Assembly (NCBI RefSeq): GCF_000633255.1
Contig: NZ_AYMJ01000005.1
Location: forward strand, 180,484 to 244,483
Direction: 5' to 3'
From: Pseudomonas sp. H1h
GTDB lineage: Bacteria > Pseudomonadota > Gammaproteobacteria > Pseudomonadales > Pseudomonadaceae
DNA: 64,000 nucleotides
Positions 36,229 to 44,246 of the stretch are shown here, one piece after another. Position 1 is the first letter of the stretch; the number at the start of each line of letters is the position of its first letter. The position numbers were made by a program, and so were the translations under genes. The notes below the pieces were generated by a model. That model saw nothing but the letters and a program-made list of their open reading frames with translations, made no database searches and was not told the DNA's origin.

Positions 36229-37332
36229 ATGGCTCGATTCAAATCCCTTTTCGACGATGACTGGCTTTGGAAACGCTACAACGGTGGCGCTTCATGGGGT
36301 TCGTGGTATGTGCCTAAAGCGCCGGAGCCGGTGTACATCGAAAAGGATGAATGGCCAACGCCCAGGCCCCGCGAGGATCAGGTGTTCGCCAAGTCCTGCA
36401 CTGTGGAGAACTGGTGCCGAACGGACGCCGGCACGGCACCCGAACCCGCCGCCAATTTCGGCAAGATCATGGTCGCCGGCGCCATGCTCTTGCCCTCTGC
36501 CAGCACCGCTGTCGCGACGGCAATAGGTGCCGATCTGGCCTTGGGGCGTTTGGCGGGCGGCGGCATTTTGCAACAACGCCTCAACTGGGCAATTCGCGGC
36601 GCTGCTGGGCCGGCCAGCGTGTTCGTCCTCGGGATGCTGCCGACCCGCATGGGCGACGGCACGCTGCATACCGATGAACAACTGCGCCGCATGAGCCGCG
36701 CCGCCACTCGTGTGCGCTTCCAGTTTCGGCGTGATGCTGAAGGAGTCATGCAGGTTTACGGCATCCACTCCGGCGCTTCGGGCGATGACTCGGTGCGTAC
36801 AGTCAACGTCGAGTGGAACAGCGACAAGACTGCGATGGAGGCCAAGCTCAACGGCATCACGATTTTGTGGACGCCACAACGCGGCCCCCTAGGATCAATG
36901 CCGCCGCTGGTGTATCCAGAACACGGCGAGCAACTGAACACGATCCTTGTTCATCCGATTCCCGAGAACACGGATACCCAGATAGAAGGCCTGCCCGGCG
37001 AGGACATTACTGCCGAGGATTGTATTCTGGTGTTCCCGGCAGAGACTGGGTTGAAGTCGCTGTATGTAGTGTTTTCGAAACCGGCTGGGGGCGGTGATAT
37101 CAAGTACCACACGCCACCACTCACACTACCGGCTTTCCCCGATGCTATCCGGGTTCGTCGAAAAGGAAATCGAGCTCGTTGGGAAAGTAAAAAACGAATC
37201 TATGAATGGGACTACCAACATGGAGCGGTAGAAGTGTACGACTGGCAAAACAACCACTTGGGTGAGTTTGATGCAAATACCGGCCAACAAACCGGGAAAG
37301 TCAGGCCCAAAAGAAAGACCACAACGAATTGA
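36229..37332 (+). CDS. S-type pyocin-domain bacteriocin with colicin-E3-type rRNase domain
   Basis: A 367-residue toxin. Residues 53-57 are FAKSC, followed by TDAGTAPEPAANFG and an Ala/Gly-rich hydrophobic stretch. The middle (about 140-300) resembles the S-pyocin translocation domain, ending in AETGLKSLYVVFSKP. The last 60 residues align by eye with the 16S rRNA-cleaving domain of colicin E3: RWESKKRIYEWDYQHG and FDANTGQQTGKVRPKR. E3 catalytic residues are kept (Asp328, His331, Glu335, Arg362); E3 Glu515 is replaced by Ala333. It is half the usual S-pyocin length, with no evident receptor-binding domain. The start ATG at 36229 has GGAG; a TTG at 36178 is possible. The likely immunity gene follows after 15 bp. 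Confidence 0.82.
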   Translation: MARFKSLFDDDWLWKRYNGGASWGSWYVPKAPEPVYIEKDEWPTPRPREDQVFAKSCTVENWCRTDAGTAPEPAANFGKIMVAGAMLLPSASTAVATAIGADLALGRLAGGGILQQRLNWAIRGAAGPASVFVLGMLPTRMGDGTLHTDEQLRRMSRAATRVRFQFRRDAEGVMQVYGIHSGASGDDSVRTVNVEWNSDKTAMEAKLNGITILWTPQRGPLGSMPPLVYPEHGEQLNTILVHPIPENTDTQIEGLPGEDITAEDCILVFPAETGLKSLYVVFSKPAGGGDIKYHTPPLTLPAFPDAIRVRRKGNRARWESKKRIYEWDYQHGAVEVYDWQNNHLGEFDANTGQQTGKVRPKRKTTTN

Positions 37333-37347
37333 GCTGGAGTAACACCA

Positions 37348-37590
37348 ATGAGTTTTTTGGTAATCAGCGGATTTTTTCCCGAACCGAATCCGGACAATGC
37401 TCTGCAGTACGAAAGAACCGTACCTTCTTTTCTAGAATCCGCGGTACTCATCACCATGGGATGGACATCAACAACCGAAGTACCAATGGGTGAAATCGAC
37501 TTGACCCAGGATCAAGCTCTGGCTGTCTTGGCGATACTTAACGACCCTATCAATGATGACCTGGATTACTCCATAGGACTTTTCAGCTAA
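37348..37590 (+). CDS. Candidate immunity protein for the rRNase bacteriocin
   Basis: An 80-residue protein, very acidic (about 12 Asp/Glu, a single Arg and no Lys), as expected for an inhibitor of a basic nuclease domain. It lies 15 bp after the toxin stop with its own GGAG ribosome site. Size (colicin E3 Im3 is about 85 residues) and position support the role, but I see no convincing similarity to Im3 or cloacin immunity; the motif DLTQDQALAVLAILNDPIND is not one I recognise. The DNA is more AT-rich than the chromosomal neighbours. It could instead be an unrelated small protein. Confidence 0.6.
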   Translation: MSFLVISGFFPEPNPDNALQYERTVPSFLESAVLITMGWTSTTEVPMGEIDLTQDQALAVLAILNDPINDDLDYSIGLFS

Positions 37591-37701
37591 CTAATCAGCG
37601 ACATTGAATCAATGACATCGCTACGACGGTCATACGCGCCCCGGAAAGGTTCTGCATGTAAGTCTTAGGTAAGTTTCATTGCGCAAAAGCAAGGTAAAAA
37701 T

Positions 37702-37868
37702 ATGAGCCCCCTGTTTTGGCGGCACTTCAACCGGGTTGCTGGGCATCCAAAAGGGATGGAGACCTCATTTATTACCCTGAACCTGGAGCTGACACATCGC
37801 CCGCTGGTATCGATCGCACAGTTGCAGCATTGCGTGTAGCCAGCGGTCTACCAGGGTTTAAGAAATAA
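37702..37868 (+). pseudogene. Frameshifted remnant of an E2/E9-type (DNase) bacteriocin immunity gene
   Basis: Frame 1 from 37702 gives HFNRVAGHPKG, then a one-base loss in the G run near 37753 shifts the frame. Frame 3 from 37755 continues DGDLIYYPEPGADTSPAGI, then ...RVASGLPGFKK and TAA at 37866-37868. Together these match the C-terminal half of Im2/Im9/pyocin-immunity proteins (EHPSGSDLIYYP..., RAANGLPGF). The N-terminal half is missing, replaced by sequence with stops. No nuclease partner remains nearby. This points to an earlier DNase-bacteriocin cassette at the same spot. An orphan immunity gene that has decayed is the simplest reading. Confidence 0.72.
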
Positions 37869-37883
37869 GACTTTTAATATGAA

Positions 37884-37917
37884 CTTGTGGCGAGGGGATA
37901 AACCTCCTCACCACAAG
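37884..37917. repeat. Single palindromic REP-like hairpin (GTGGCGAGG class)
   Basis: CTTGTGGCGAGG...CCTCCTCACCACAAG forms a 12-bp stem with one mismatch. It belongs to a second palindrome class distinct from the GCGGGCTTGCTCGCG doublets, and lies between the immunity remnant and the DUF2817 gene. Confidence 0.6.
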
Positions 37918-37929
37918 GCTATGCCTGAC

Positions 37930-39042
37930 CTACTCTGGCTTCTCTGCCGATAGGGCTTCCAACCCCTTCACCCAAATCTGCCGAGTGCGCTGCCCCACCA
38001 TCGCCCGCCAATCCGGATCAGCCGGATAAAACTGCTCTAGCAGATTCAACTTGATCCCCCGCCCCGTCGCGTCCAGCGGATCGCCATGCAAATGCAACCA
38101 GTGGTCATCGCGCAAATGCCGATGCACGTCCGGCCCCGGATAGGTGCCGCATTCGATCACGAACGGCATCAGTTGCACGCCCGGCAATGCATTGAGCAGC
38201 GCCTGCGAGGTGTAGCCGGTGGCGGTCGCCGCGACACCGGTATCGCTCAAGGTGTCGGCGCCGGTGTGCAGCGTGTAAAGCCATGGGCCGTAGATCGACT
38301 GGGCGTGCGCGAGTGCGGGATAAGGCGCCTGGGTGATGGTCAGCAACATCGGATGGCCGTATTCGCCAGCGCCGGTGTGCAGGTCGAAACACATCACGGT
38401 TTCAGCGCCAGCCAGAAGCGTTTCGATGATTTGATGCAGCGTGCGGTTCGACCAACTCGGCGCGCGGCCGCCGTAAAACAGTCCATCGGGATGACTGTGC
38501 TGACCGCCCTCGATAATCGACATCACCGCCGGCCAGCCGTGTTCGGCAATCTGCGTATCGAGCAGGGCATCGGCCCGCGCGCGCTCGGGGCCGTTCAGAT
38601 CGGTGCAGGCGTAGATCTCGTGCAATGCCGCGTAAGCGCGGTTGTCCGGCAACGGCCCGGCGAAATCCAGGTGATTGCGGTTGAGGTCGATGTTGTCCTC
38701 GTTGACCCGCCGCAACCACGCGGTACCCCAAGGGTTGATCAGGTGCACCATCACCACCGCGACATCCTTGGGCAGCGAGCCGGGCACAAAAGTCTTCAGC
38801 CAATCGATCTGACACTCCGACCCGTAATACCCCTCGACCCCGTGGGTGCCGCTGATTGCTACCAGCCGACGCTTGGCCTGCGGATCACCGAGCACGGCGA
38901 CGTCGGTGCTCAAGGGTTCACCGAAGGGCCCGCAACGTGGATGTGCGTAGGAGGTGAGCCTGGCTCCGACAGCATTGGCCGCGGCAAGAAACTGTTCGCG
39001 TTGATCGCGGTAACTGGATTCGGTGGGAAACTCGCTGTGCAT
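37930..39042 (-). CDS. DUF2817 family zinc carboxypeptidase-like protein
   Basis: A 370-residue protein of DUF2817, distantly related to M14 (carboxypeptidase/succinylglutamate desuccinylase) metal-dependent hydrolases. A zinc-site-like GTHGVEGYYGSECQ, HLINPWGTAWLRRVNEDNID with the following LNRNHLDF, and CFDLHTGAGEYGHP carry the expected His/Glu/Asp ligands. There is no signal peptide. The start is the ATG at 39042 behind AAGAGG; further upstream the frame runs through a REP sequence and is not coding. The substrate is unknown. It is convergent to the bacteriocin cassette. Confidence 0.85.
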   Translation of the reverse strand: MHSEFPTESSYRDQREQFLAAANAVGARLTSYAHPRCGPFGEPLSTDVAVLGDPQAKRRLVAISGTHGVEGYYGSECQIDWLKTFVPGSLPKDVAVVMVHLINPWGTAWLRRVNEDNIDLNRNHLDFAGPLPDNRAYAALHEIYACTDLNGPERARADALLDTQIAEHGWPAVMSIIEGGQHSHPDGLFYGGRAPSWSNRTLHQIIETLLAGAETVMCFDLHTGAGEYGHPMLLTITQAPYPALAHAQSIYGPWLYTLHTGADTLSDTGVAATATGYTSQALLNALPGVQLMPFVIECGTYPGPDVHRHLRDDHWLHLHGDPLDATGRGIKLNLLEQFYPADPDWRAMVGQRTRQIWVKGLEALSAEKPE

Positions 39043-39068
39043 GTCGGCCTCTTGTTGATCTTGTATTG

Positions 39069-39157
39069 GTGGGAGCGAGCCTGCTCGCGAAGCGGTTTCG
39101 CATTCAATAGTCAGGTTGGCTGACACACCGTTTTCGCGAGCAAGCCCGCTCCCACAG
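39069..39157. repeat. REP doublet (REPIN)
   Basis: A left copy of the GTGGGAGCGAGCCTGCTCGC variant and a right copy of the standard CGAGCAAGCCCGCTCCCAC type. It sits in the divergent gap between the DUF2817 and ggt genes. Confidence 0.85.
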
Positions 39158-39304
39158 GGGCGTATTTCAACTCTGTGGATTTGACGCTGACCCTAGCGAA
39201 CATCCGCCCTGAAAAGAAAGACAAAAATGCCCACCGGTTTGCGTCGCGACCAACCGGTCGATAAAGTCCGTCAGACCTTTCACCCCACGGACGGAGAGCA
39301 CCAC

Positions 39305-41137
39305 GTGTTTCCAGCCCTGCCCCTGAGCCGCTTTCGCCTGCCTGCACTGACCCTGCTTGTCAGCGCCCTGACCCTCACCGCGTGCAACGCACCGCCCTCC
39401 TCGACGTTGCCGCTGGCCCCGGAAGCCGCCTCGGGCTACCGCACCGATCTGCAGACCCGCCACGCCAGCCAACACATGGCCGCTGCCGCCAACCCGCTGG
39501 CCGCCGAGGCCGGTCGGGAGATGCTGCGCAAGGGTGGCTCGGCCATCGACGCGGCAATTGCCATGCAAGCGGTGCTGACGCTGGTCGAACCGCAATCCTC
39601 CGGGATCGGTGGCGGCGCGATGATCGTGCTGTGGGACGGCAAACAGGTGCGCACTTATGACGGTCGCGAAACCGCACCGGCCGGCGCCACCGAGCAGTTG
39701 TTCCTGCAAGCCGACGGCAAACCGATGCCGTTCCCGCAGGCGCAGATTGGCGGGCGCTCGGTTGGCACACCGGGCGTGCTGCGTGCACTGGAAATGGCGC
39801 ACCAACAACACGGTCGCCTGCCATGGGCCACGTTGTTCGAGCCTGCGATCAAACTTGCCGAGCAGGGCTTTGCGATTTCTGCGCGACTGCATTCGCTGCT
39901 GGAATCCGACCCGGTGATTCGCCAATCGCCGGACATGGCCGCGTACTTCCTCAACAGCGACGGAAGCGTCAAAGCCGTGGGCACGCGCCTGCAGAACCCG
40001 GCGCTCGCCGCTGTGCTCAAGCGCATCGCCCACGAAGGCCCGGATGCGCTGTACAAAGGCCCGATCGCCGAAGAAATCGTCGCCAAGGTGCAAGGCCACG
40101 CCAACCCCGGCAGCCTGTCGCTGAAGGATCTGCAAGGCTACAAGGCCAAAGAGCGCGCACCGCTGTGCACTGACTACAAACGCTGGCAGGTCTGCGGCAT
40201 GCCGCCACCGTCGTCGGGCGGGATCGCTGTGGCGCAGATCCTCGGTACCCTGCAAGCATTGGAAACCCGCGACCCGCACCTATCGCTGACGCCGCTCAAA
40301 CCGGTGAAAACCGACAAACCCGCCGGCATCGAGCCGGCACCACAAGCCGTGCACCTGATCGCCGAAGCCGAACGCCTGGCCTACGCCGACCGTGCGCAAT
40401 ACGTCGCCGACACCGATTTTGTCCCGGTGCCGGTCAAAGGTCTGGTCGACCCGGGTTACCTCGCCAGTCGCGCCAGCCTGATCGGCGAACGCAGCATGGG
40501 CAGCGCCAAGCCGGGCACACCGCCGGGCGTGCAGGTGGCCTACGCGCCGGATCGCTCGCCACTGCGCATCTCCACCTCGCAGGTCGTCGCCGTGGATGAC
40601 CTCGGCGGCGCCGTATCGATGACCACTACCATCGAAGCAGCGTTCGGCTCACACCTGATGGTTCAGGGCTTTCTGCTGAACAACCAGATGACCGACTTCT
40701 CGTTCATCCCCGAAGAGAACGGGCAGAAAGTCGCCAACCGCGTCGAACCCGGTAAACGCCCACGCTCATCGATGGCGCCGACGCTGATCTTCGATCGCAA
40801 CAGCGGCGAATTCCTCGCCAGCGTCGGCTCGCCGGGCGGCTCGCAGATCATCGAGTACGTGGCCAAGACCACCGTCGGCCTGCTCGACTGGAACCTCGAC
40901 CCGCAAAGCGCCATCAGCCTGCCCAACTTCGGCAGCCGCAACGGCCCGACCGAACTGGAGCAAGGCCAGTTCAGCCCGGCGCTGATTCAGGCGTTGAAGG
41001 ACAAAGGGCATGCCGTGAGTGAAATCGACATGACCAGCGGCACCCAGGCCATCGTGCGGGTCAAGGATGCGCAGGGCAAAGCGACGCTGGAGGGTGGCGC
41101 GGACCCACGGCGTGAAGGGGAAGCGTTGGGGGATTGA
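39305..41137 (+). CDS. ggt: Gamma-glutamyltransferase (lipoprotein form)
   Basis: A periplasmic N-terminal-nucleophile enzyme that transfers or hydrolyses gamma-glutamyl groups, for example of glutathione. It is made as a 610-residue precursor and cut itself into two subunits. A lipoprotein signal ends LVSALTLTAC. The large subunit has GGSAIDAAIAMQAVLTLVEP, then PQSSGIGGGAMIVLWDG. The self-cleavage Thr is in RISTSQVVAVDDLGG, and the oxyanion region is VGSPGGSQIIEYV. The GTG at 39305 has a GGAGAG site; an ATG at 39227 would add 26 residues before the signal peptide and is less likely. A bidirectional terminator follows. Confidence 0.92.
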   Translation: MFPALPLSRFRLPALTLLVSALTLTACNAPPSSTLPLAPEAASGYRTDLQTRHASQHMAAAANPLAAEAGREMLRKGGSAIDAAIAMQAVLTLVEPQSSGIGGGAMIVLWDGKQVRTYDGRETAPAGATEQLFLQADGKPMPFPQAQIGGRSVGTPGVLRALEMAHQQHGRLPWATLFEPAIKLAEQGFAISARLHSLLESDPVIRQSPDMAAYFLNSDGSVKAVGTRLQNPALAAVLKRIAHEGPDALYKGPIAEEIVAKVQGHANPGSLSLKDLQGYKAKERAPLCTDYKRWQVCGMPPPSSGGIAVAQILGTLQALETRDPHLSLTPLKPVKTDKPAGIEPAPQAVHLIAEAERLAYADRAQYVADTDFVPVPVKGLVDPGYLASRASLIGERSMGSAKPGTPPGVQVAYAPDRSPLRISTSQVVAVDDLGGAVSMTTTIEAAFGSHLMVQGFLLNNQMTDFSFIPEENGQKVANRVEPGKRPRSSMAPTLIFDRNSGEFLASVGSPGGSQIIEYVAKTTVGLLDWNLDPQSAISLPNFGSRNGPTELEQGQFSPALIQALKDKGHAVSEIDMTSGTQAIVRVKDAQGKATLEGGADPRREGEALGD

Positions 41138-41154
41138 GGTTACGACGTAAAGAG

Positions 41155-41183
41155 AAAAGGCTTACCGCAGGGTAAGCCTTTTT
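41155..41183. terminator. Bidirectional terminator between ggt and the LysE gene
   Basis: AAAAGGCTTACC, GCAG loop and GGTAAGCCTTTTT. A and T tracts on both sides suit the convergent genes. Confidence 0.92.
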
Positions 41184-41217
41184 AGTGCAAGGGGTTTGAC
41201 TCGCAAGATCACCCGGC

Positions 41218-41850
41218 TCAGCGATTAGCCACCAGATGCGCCCCAAACAACAGATAGCAACCACCGGCCAAGCGATCCAGCCATTGCCGCGACCGCTCGT
41301 AAACGCTCGCAATTCGCCGGCTGGCAAAGAACAGCGCCACGCTGCAATACCAGCTGAACGACAACGTCGCCATGGTCAGCACCGCCAGCGCCAGCAACAA
41401 CGGCGGCACATGGGCCGGCATCGCGGTGGCGAAGATGGTGGCGACGAACAGTGCCGACTTGGGGTTGGTCATGTTGCCCAGAAAGCCCCGTCCGTAGGCG
41501 CCGAGCAAGGTCTGCTGCGAGGTGTCCAGCGTCCCGTGCATGATCGGCGCCTTGCGCTTGAACTGCTTGAGCCCGAGATAGATCAGGTAGCAGCCGCCGG
41601 CGATCTTGAAGCTCAGGTACAGCGTCGGCGCTGCACTGAACAGCGACTGGATGCCCAAGCCACCAGCCAGGCCCCACAACACCGTCCCGCTGGCGACACC
41701 GAGTGCCGCGACCACTCCTTGGCGGCGCGAGCGGCTGACCGCCAGTTGGGCGATGTTGAAGAAGTTCGGACCGGGTGTGACCACCGCGACTGTCCACAAC
41801 AATGCCAGTGACAGCAGCGGGGCGAGATAACTCGAAAGGGAAAGGTCCAT
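41218..41850 (-). CDS. LysE/RhtB family amino-acid exporter
   Basis: A 210-residue inner-membrane exporter with about six helices. The family motif TVAVVTPGPNFFNIAQLAVS is near the start; GVASGTVLWGLAGGLGIQSL and GGCYLIYLGLKQFK follow. The internal GFLGNMTNPKSALFVATIF is typical. It probably exports an amino acid or homoserine lactone derivative. The start at 41850 (MDLSLSSYLAPL) fits the family; an upstream in-frame ATG would add nine residues. The transported compound is unknown. Confidence 0.88.
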   Translation of the reverse strand: MDLSLSSYLAPLLSLALLWTVAVVTPGPNFFNIAQLAVSRSRRQGVVAALGVASGTVLWGLAGGLGIQSLFSAAPTLYLSFKIAGGCYLIYLGLKQFKRKAPIMHGTLDTSQQTLLGAYGRGFLGNMTNPKSALFVATIFATAMPAHVPPLLLALAVLTMATLSFSWYCSVALFFASRRIASVYERSRQWLDRLAGGCYLLFGAHLVANR

Positions 41851-41925
41851 GGGGCACGCGCCTGATCGGTTCGACAATGCCCCACACCTTGCTCCATTCG
41901 GCGCAGGTTTTCCATCAGGCGAATG

Positions 41926-42525
41926 TCACTGCGGCAAGGTTTTGCCGTCCACCGCATCGCCAATCGTCAGGAAGTGCCCGCCAGCCACGTGGTGCAGCGT
42001 GCGTAAACCATCATGCCCGTCGAAATGCCAACGCCCGTCGCTGAACACGCGCTCATCAGCCTGGGCGGCGATGACCTCGGCGAGGAACAGGTCGTACTGC
42101 TCGTGATTGCGCGGTTCGGGCAGCAAGCGGCACTCGAGCCAGGCGACGCAGCCTTCGAGCAGCGGGGCTTCGACGGTTTCGCCAGCGAAGGTCTGCAGGC
42201 CGTAAGCCTGAAACTTGTCCTGCCCCTGATCCTGCTTGATCTGCAGACCCGAGGTATTGCCGACGGTTTGCACGATGTCGGCCTGATTGACGCACGGCAC
42301 GTTGAGCACAAACGTGCCGCAGGCTTCGAGCAACTGGCGGGTCCAGGTGGATTTATCAAGGACGACCGCGACTTTCGGCGGTTCGAAATCCAGCGGCATC
42401 GCCCAGGCGGCGGCCATGATGTTGCGTTGGCCGTCATGGGCAGCGCTGACCAGCACGGTCGGCCCGTGATTGAGCAGACGGTAGGCTTTGTTCAAGGGCA
42501 CCGGGCGGCGGTGGGAAGCGCTCAT
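41926..42525 (-). CDS. Flavin reductase-like domain protein
   Basis: A 199-residue protein of the flavin reductase/FMN-binding split-barrel family. It contains NHGPTVLVSAAHDGQRNIMA, AWAMPLDFEPPKVAVVLDKS and FVLNVPCVNQADIVQTVGN. It may supply reduced flavin to a monooxygenase or bind FMN itself. The start at 42525 (MSASHRRPVPLN) is preceded by GGAGCAGATCCCC; upstream the frame enters REP sequence. Neighbouring genes give no clear partner. Confidence 0.85.
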   Translation of the reverse strand: MSASHRRPVPLNKAYRLLNHGPTVLVSAAHDGQRNIMAAAWAMPLDFEPPKVAVVLDKSTWTRQLLEACGTFVLNVPCVNQADIVQTVGNTSGLQIKQDQGQDKFQAYGLQTFAGETVEAPLLEGCVAWLECRLLPEPRNHEQYDLFLAEVIAAQADERVFSDGRWHFDGHDGLRTLHHVAGGHFLTIGDAVDGKTLPQ

Positions 42526-42587
42526 GGGGATCTGCTCCGGAGAAAAAGGAGCCGATTGTAGCGCCACCGCTGAGGAAACACTGAATC

Positions 42588-42678
42588 TGTGGGAGCGAGC
42601 CTGCTCGCGAAGGCGTAAGGTCAATCACCTCAATGTTGAATGACACGCCGCTTTCGCGAGCTGGCTCGCTCCCACAGG
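42588..42678. repeat. REP doublet (REPIN)
   Basis: Left GTGGGAGCGAGCCTGCTCGC and right CGCGAGCTGGCTCGCTCCCA; both copies are of the GCGAGC variant, so they form a matched pair. It lies between the flavin reductase and BdlA-like genes. Confidence 0.85.
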
Positions 42679-42693
42679 AGAGAGGCGTGCAGG

Positions 42694-44010
42694 TCAGTGG
42701 GAAAGTTGATTGGCAAACTGCCCGACCGCATCCACCACTTTCTGCGCGCCGTCCTGAATCTCGACGATCACCGTGCCCGCCTCTGCTGCCAGCGCCAGGC
42801 CTTGTTCGGCCTGAAGCTTGCCGTCGGTCATCAGGGCTACGGCGTTGCGCGCCATCTCCTGGTTCTGCCGCACCACGGTGACGATCTCTTCGGTCGCCTG
42901 ACTGGTGCGCGAAGCCAATTGCCGCACTTCGTCGGCCACCACCGCAAAGCCCCGGCCCTGTTCGCCGGCACGGGCCGCTTCGATGGCAGCGTTGAGCGCC
43001 AGCAGGTTGGTTTGCTCGGCAATGCCGCTGATGGTTTTGACGATGGTACCGATCACCTGCGACTGCTCGTTCAGCGCCTCGATGCCCTCGCCGGCAGACT
43101 GCATGTGTCGCGACAGATCACGCATCACATTCACCGCCTCGGTGACCACCGTGGTGCCACGTTGCGCGGTGCTGTCGGTTTGCTGCGAAGTGCTGTAGGC
43201 AATGCTGGCCGCGTCGGCTACCGCTTGTTCGCGATTGACCTGATCGGTGATCACCGTGGCGAACTTCACCACTTTGTAGAGTTTGTTGTTGGCATCAACC
43301 ACCGGGTTGTAGGACGCCTCCAGCCACACGGTACGACCATGGCTGTCGACACGCTTGAAGCGCTCGGCCACAAACTCGCCATTGTTCAGACGACGCCAGA
43401 AGTTCTGGTACTCGGTGCTGTTGTACTCCTCCGGCGTGCAGAACATCCGGTGATGCTTGCCCTTGATCTGCGCCAGGCTGTAACCCATGCCGCTGAGGAA
43501 GCGCTCGTTGGCATTCAACACGTTGCCGTTGAGATCGAACTCGATCACCGCAGTGGAACGCACCAGCGCGCCAATCAGGTTTTCGTGCTCGCGGGAGGCT
43601 TCGATGGTACGGGTCAGGTCGCTGGAAAAAATCGAGAAATGCTTGATCCGGCCATCCGACGAGCGCACCGGCTGCACGATGGAGCGCAGCCACGCCTCTT
43701 CGCCATTACCGCGCAGCAGGCGCACGGCCCCGGCGAAATGCTCGCCACGGGTCAGCGCGGCCTTGAAGCGATGGTGAAACTCATCGGCCTTCACATGCGC
43801 CGGAACGATGTCTTCAATGGCGCGCCCCACCAGGTCCTGGCTCTTGTAGAGCATCTCGGCGAGGAAGTTCTGATTGACCGACTGGATCCGCCCATCGGCC
43901 TCCAGGGTCAGCACCAGCATCTCGCTTTCCAGGCTTTCCTTCACTTGCAGCAGGCTGGAGAGTTCTTCACGAAGAGCCGCCAGCTCTTGCTTGAGGCGTT
44001 TGTTGAACAT
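42694..44010 (-). CDS. PAS-PAS methyl-accepting protein, BdlA-like
   Basis: A 438-residue soluble chemoreceptor. An N-terminal helix precedes two PAS domains at about 25-135 ([19 protein letters not shown]) and 145-260 ([37 protein letters not shown]). A short MCP signalling domain follows with [20 protein letters not shown]. There are no membrane helices. The layout and length match BdlA, which triggers biofilm dispersion in P. aeruginosa; PAS domains of this kind often sense redox or oxygen through heme or FAD. The HRMF segment in PAS2 is typical. It stands alone and is divergent from the GntP-like gene. The dispersion role here is inferred. Confidence 0.87.
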   Translation of the reverse strand: MFNKRLKQELAALREELSSLLQVKESLESEMLVLTLEADGRIQSVNQNFLAEMLYKSQDLVGRAIEDIVPAHVKADEFHHRFKAALTRGEHFAGAVRLLRGNGEEAWLRSIVQPVRSSDGRIKHFSIFSSDLTRTIEASREHENLIGALVRSTAVIEFDLNGNVLNANERFLSGMGYSLAQIKGKHHRMFCTPEEYNSTEYQNFWRRLNNGEFVAERFKRVDSHGRTVWLEASYNPVVDANNKLYKVVKFATVITDQVNREQAVADAASIAYSTSQQTDSTAQRGTTVVTEAVNVMRDLSRHMQSAGEGIEALNEQSQVIGTIVKTISGIAEQTNLLALNAAIEAARAGEQGRGFAVVADEVRQLASRTSQATEEIVTVVRQNQEMARNAVALMTDGKLQAEQGLALAAEAGTVIVEIQDGAQKVVDAVGQFANQLSH

Positions 44011-44246
44011 GGGAAAGTACCGATGGCTGGGTAGAAAGCGGGATGCAGCCTAACCATCGGCCTTGGAAAACTTTTCTGAAGAGCAATTGAGACCGGTCAG
44101 TCAAAAATAATCTCAATAGGCCATTGGTCTTATCCGCCCCCGCAGAACGGATACAAAACCCGGCGCTCTGGCCCGGCCATATCAGGTATTCTCAGGGCAA
44201 ATTGCAACAATATGTTGCCGGTATCCGCCCGATAAGGAGTTCCGTT

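Noticed and set aside
37612..37668. Possible remnant of the HNH DNase toxin belonging to the decayed immunity gene
   Set aside because: Translations in all frames gave no clear H-N-H residues; too short and ambiguous to call.
39227..39304. ATG start giving ggt a 26-residue extension
   Set aside because: It would put charged residues before the signal peptide; the GTG at 39305 has a better ribosome site.
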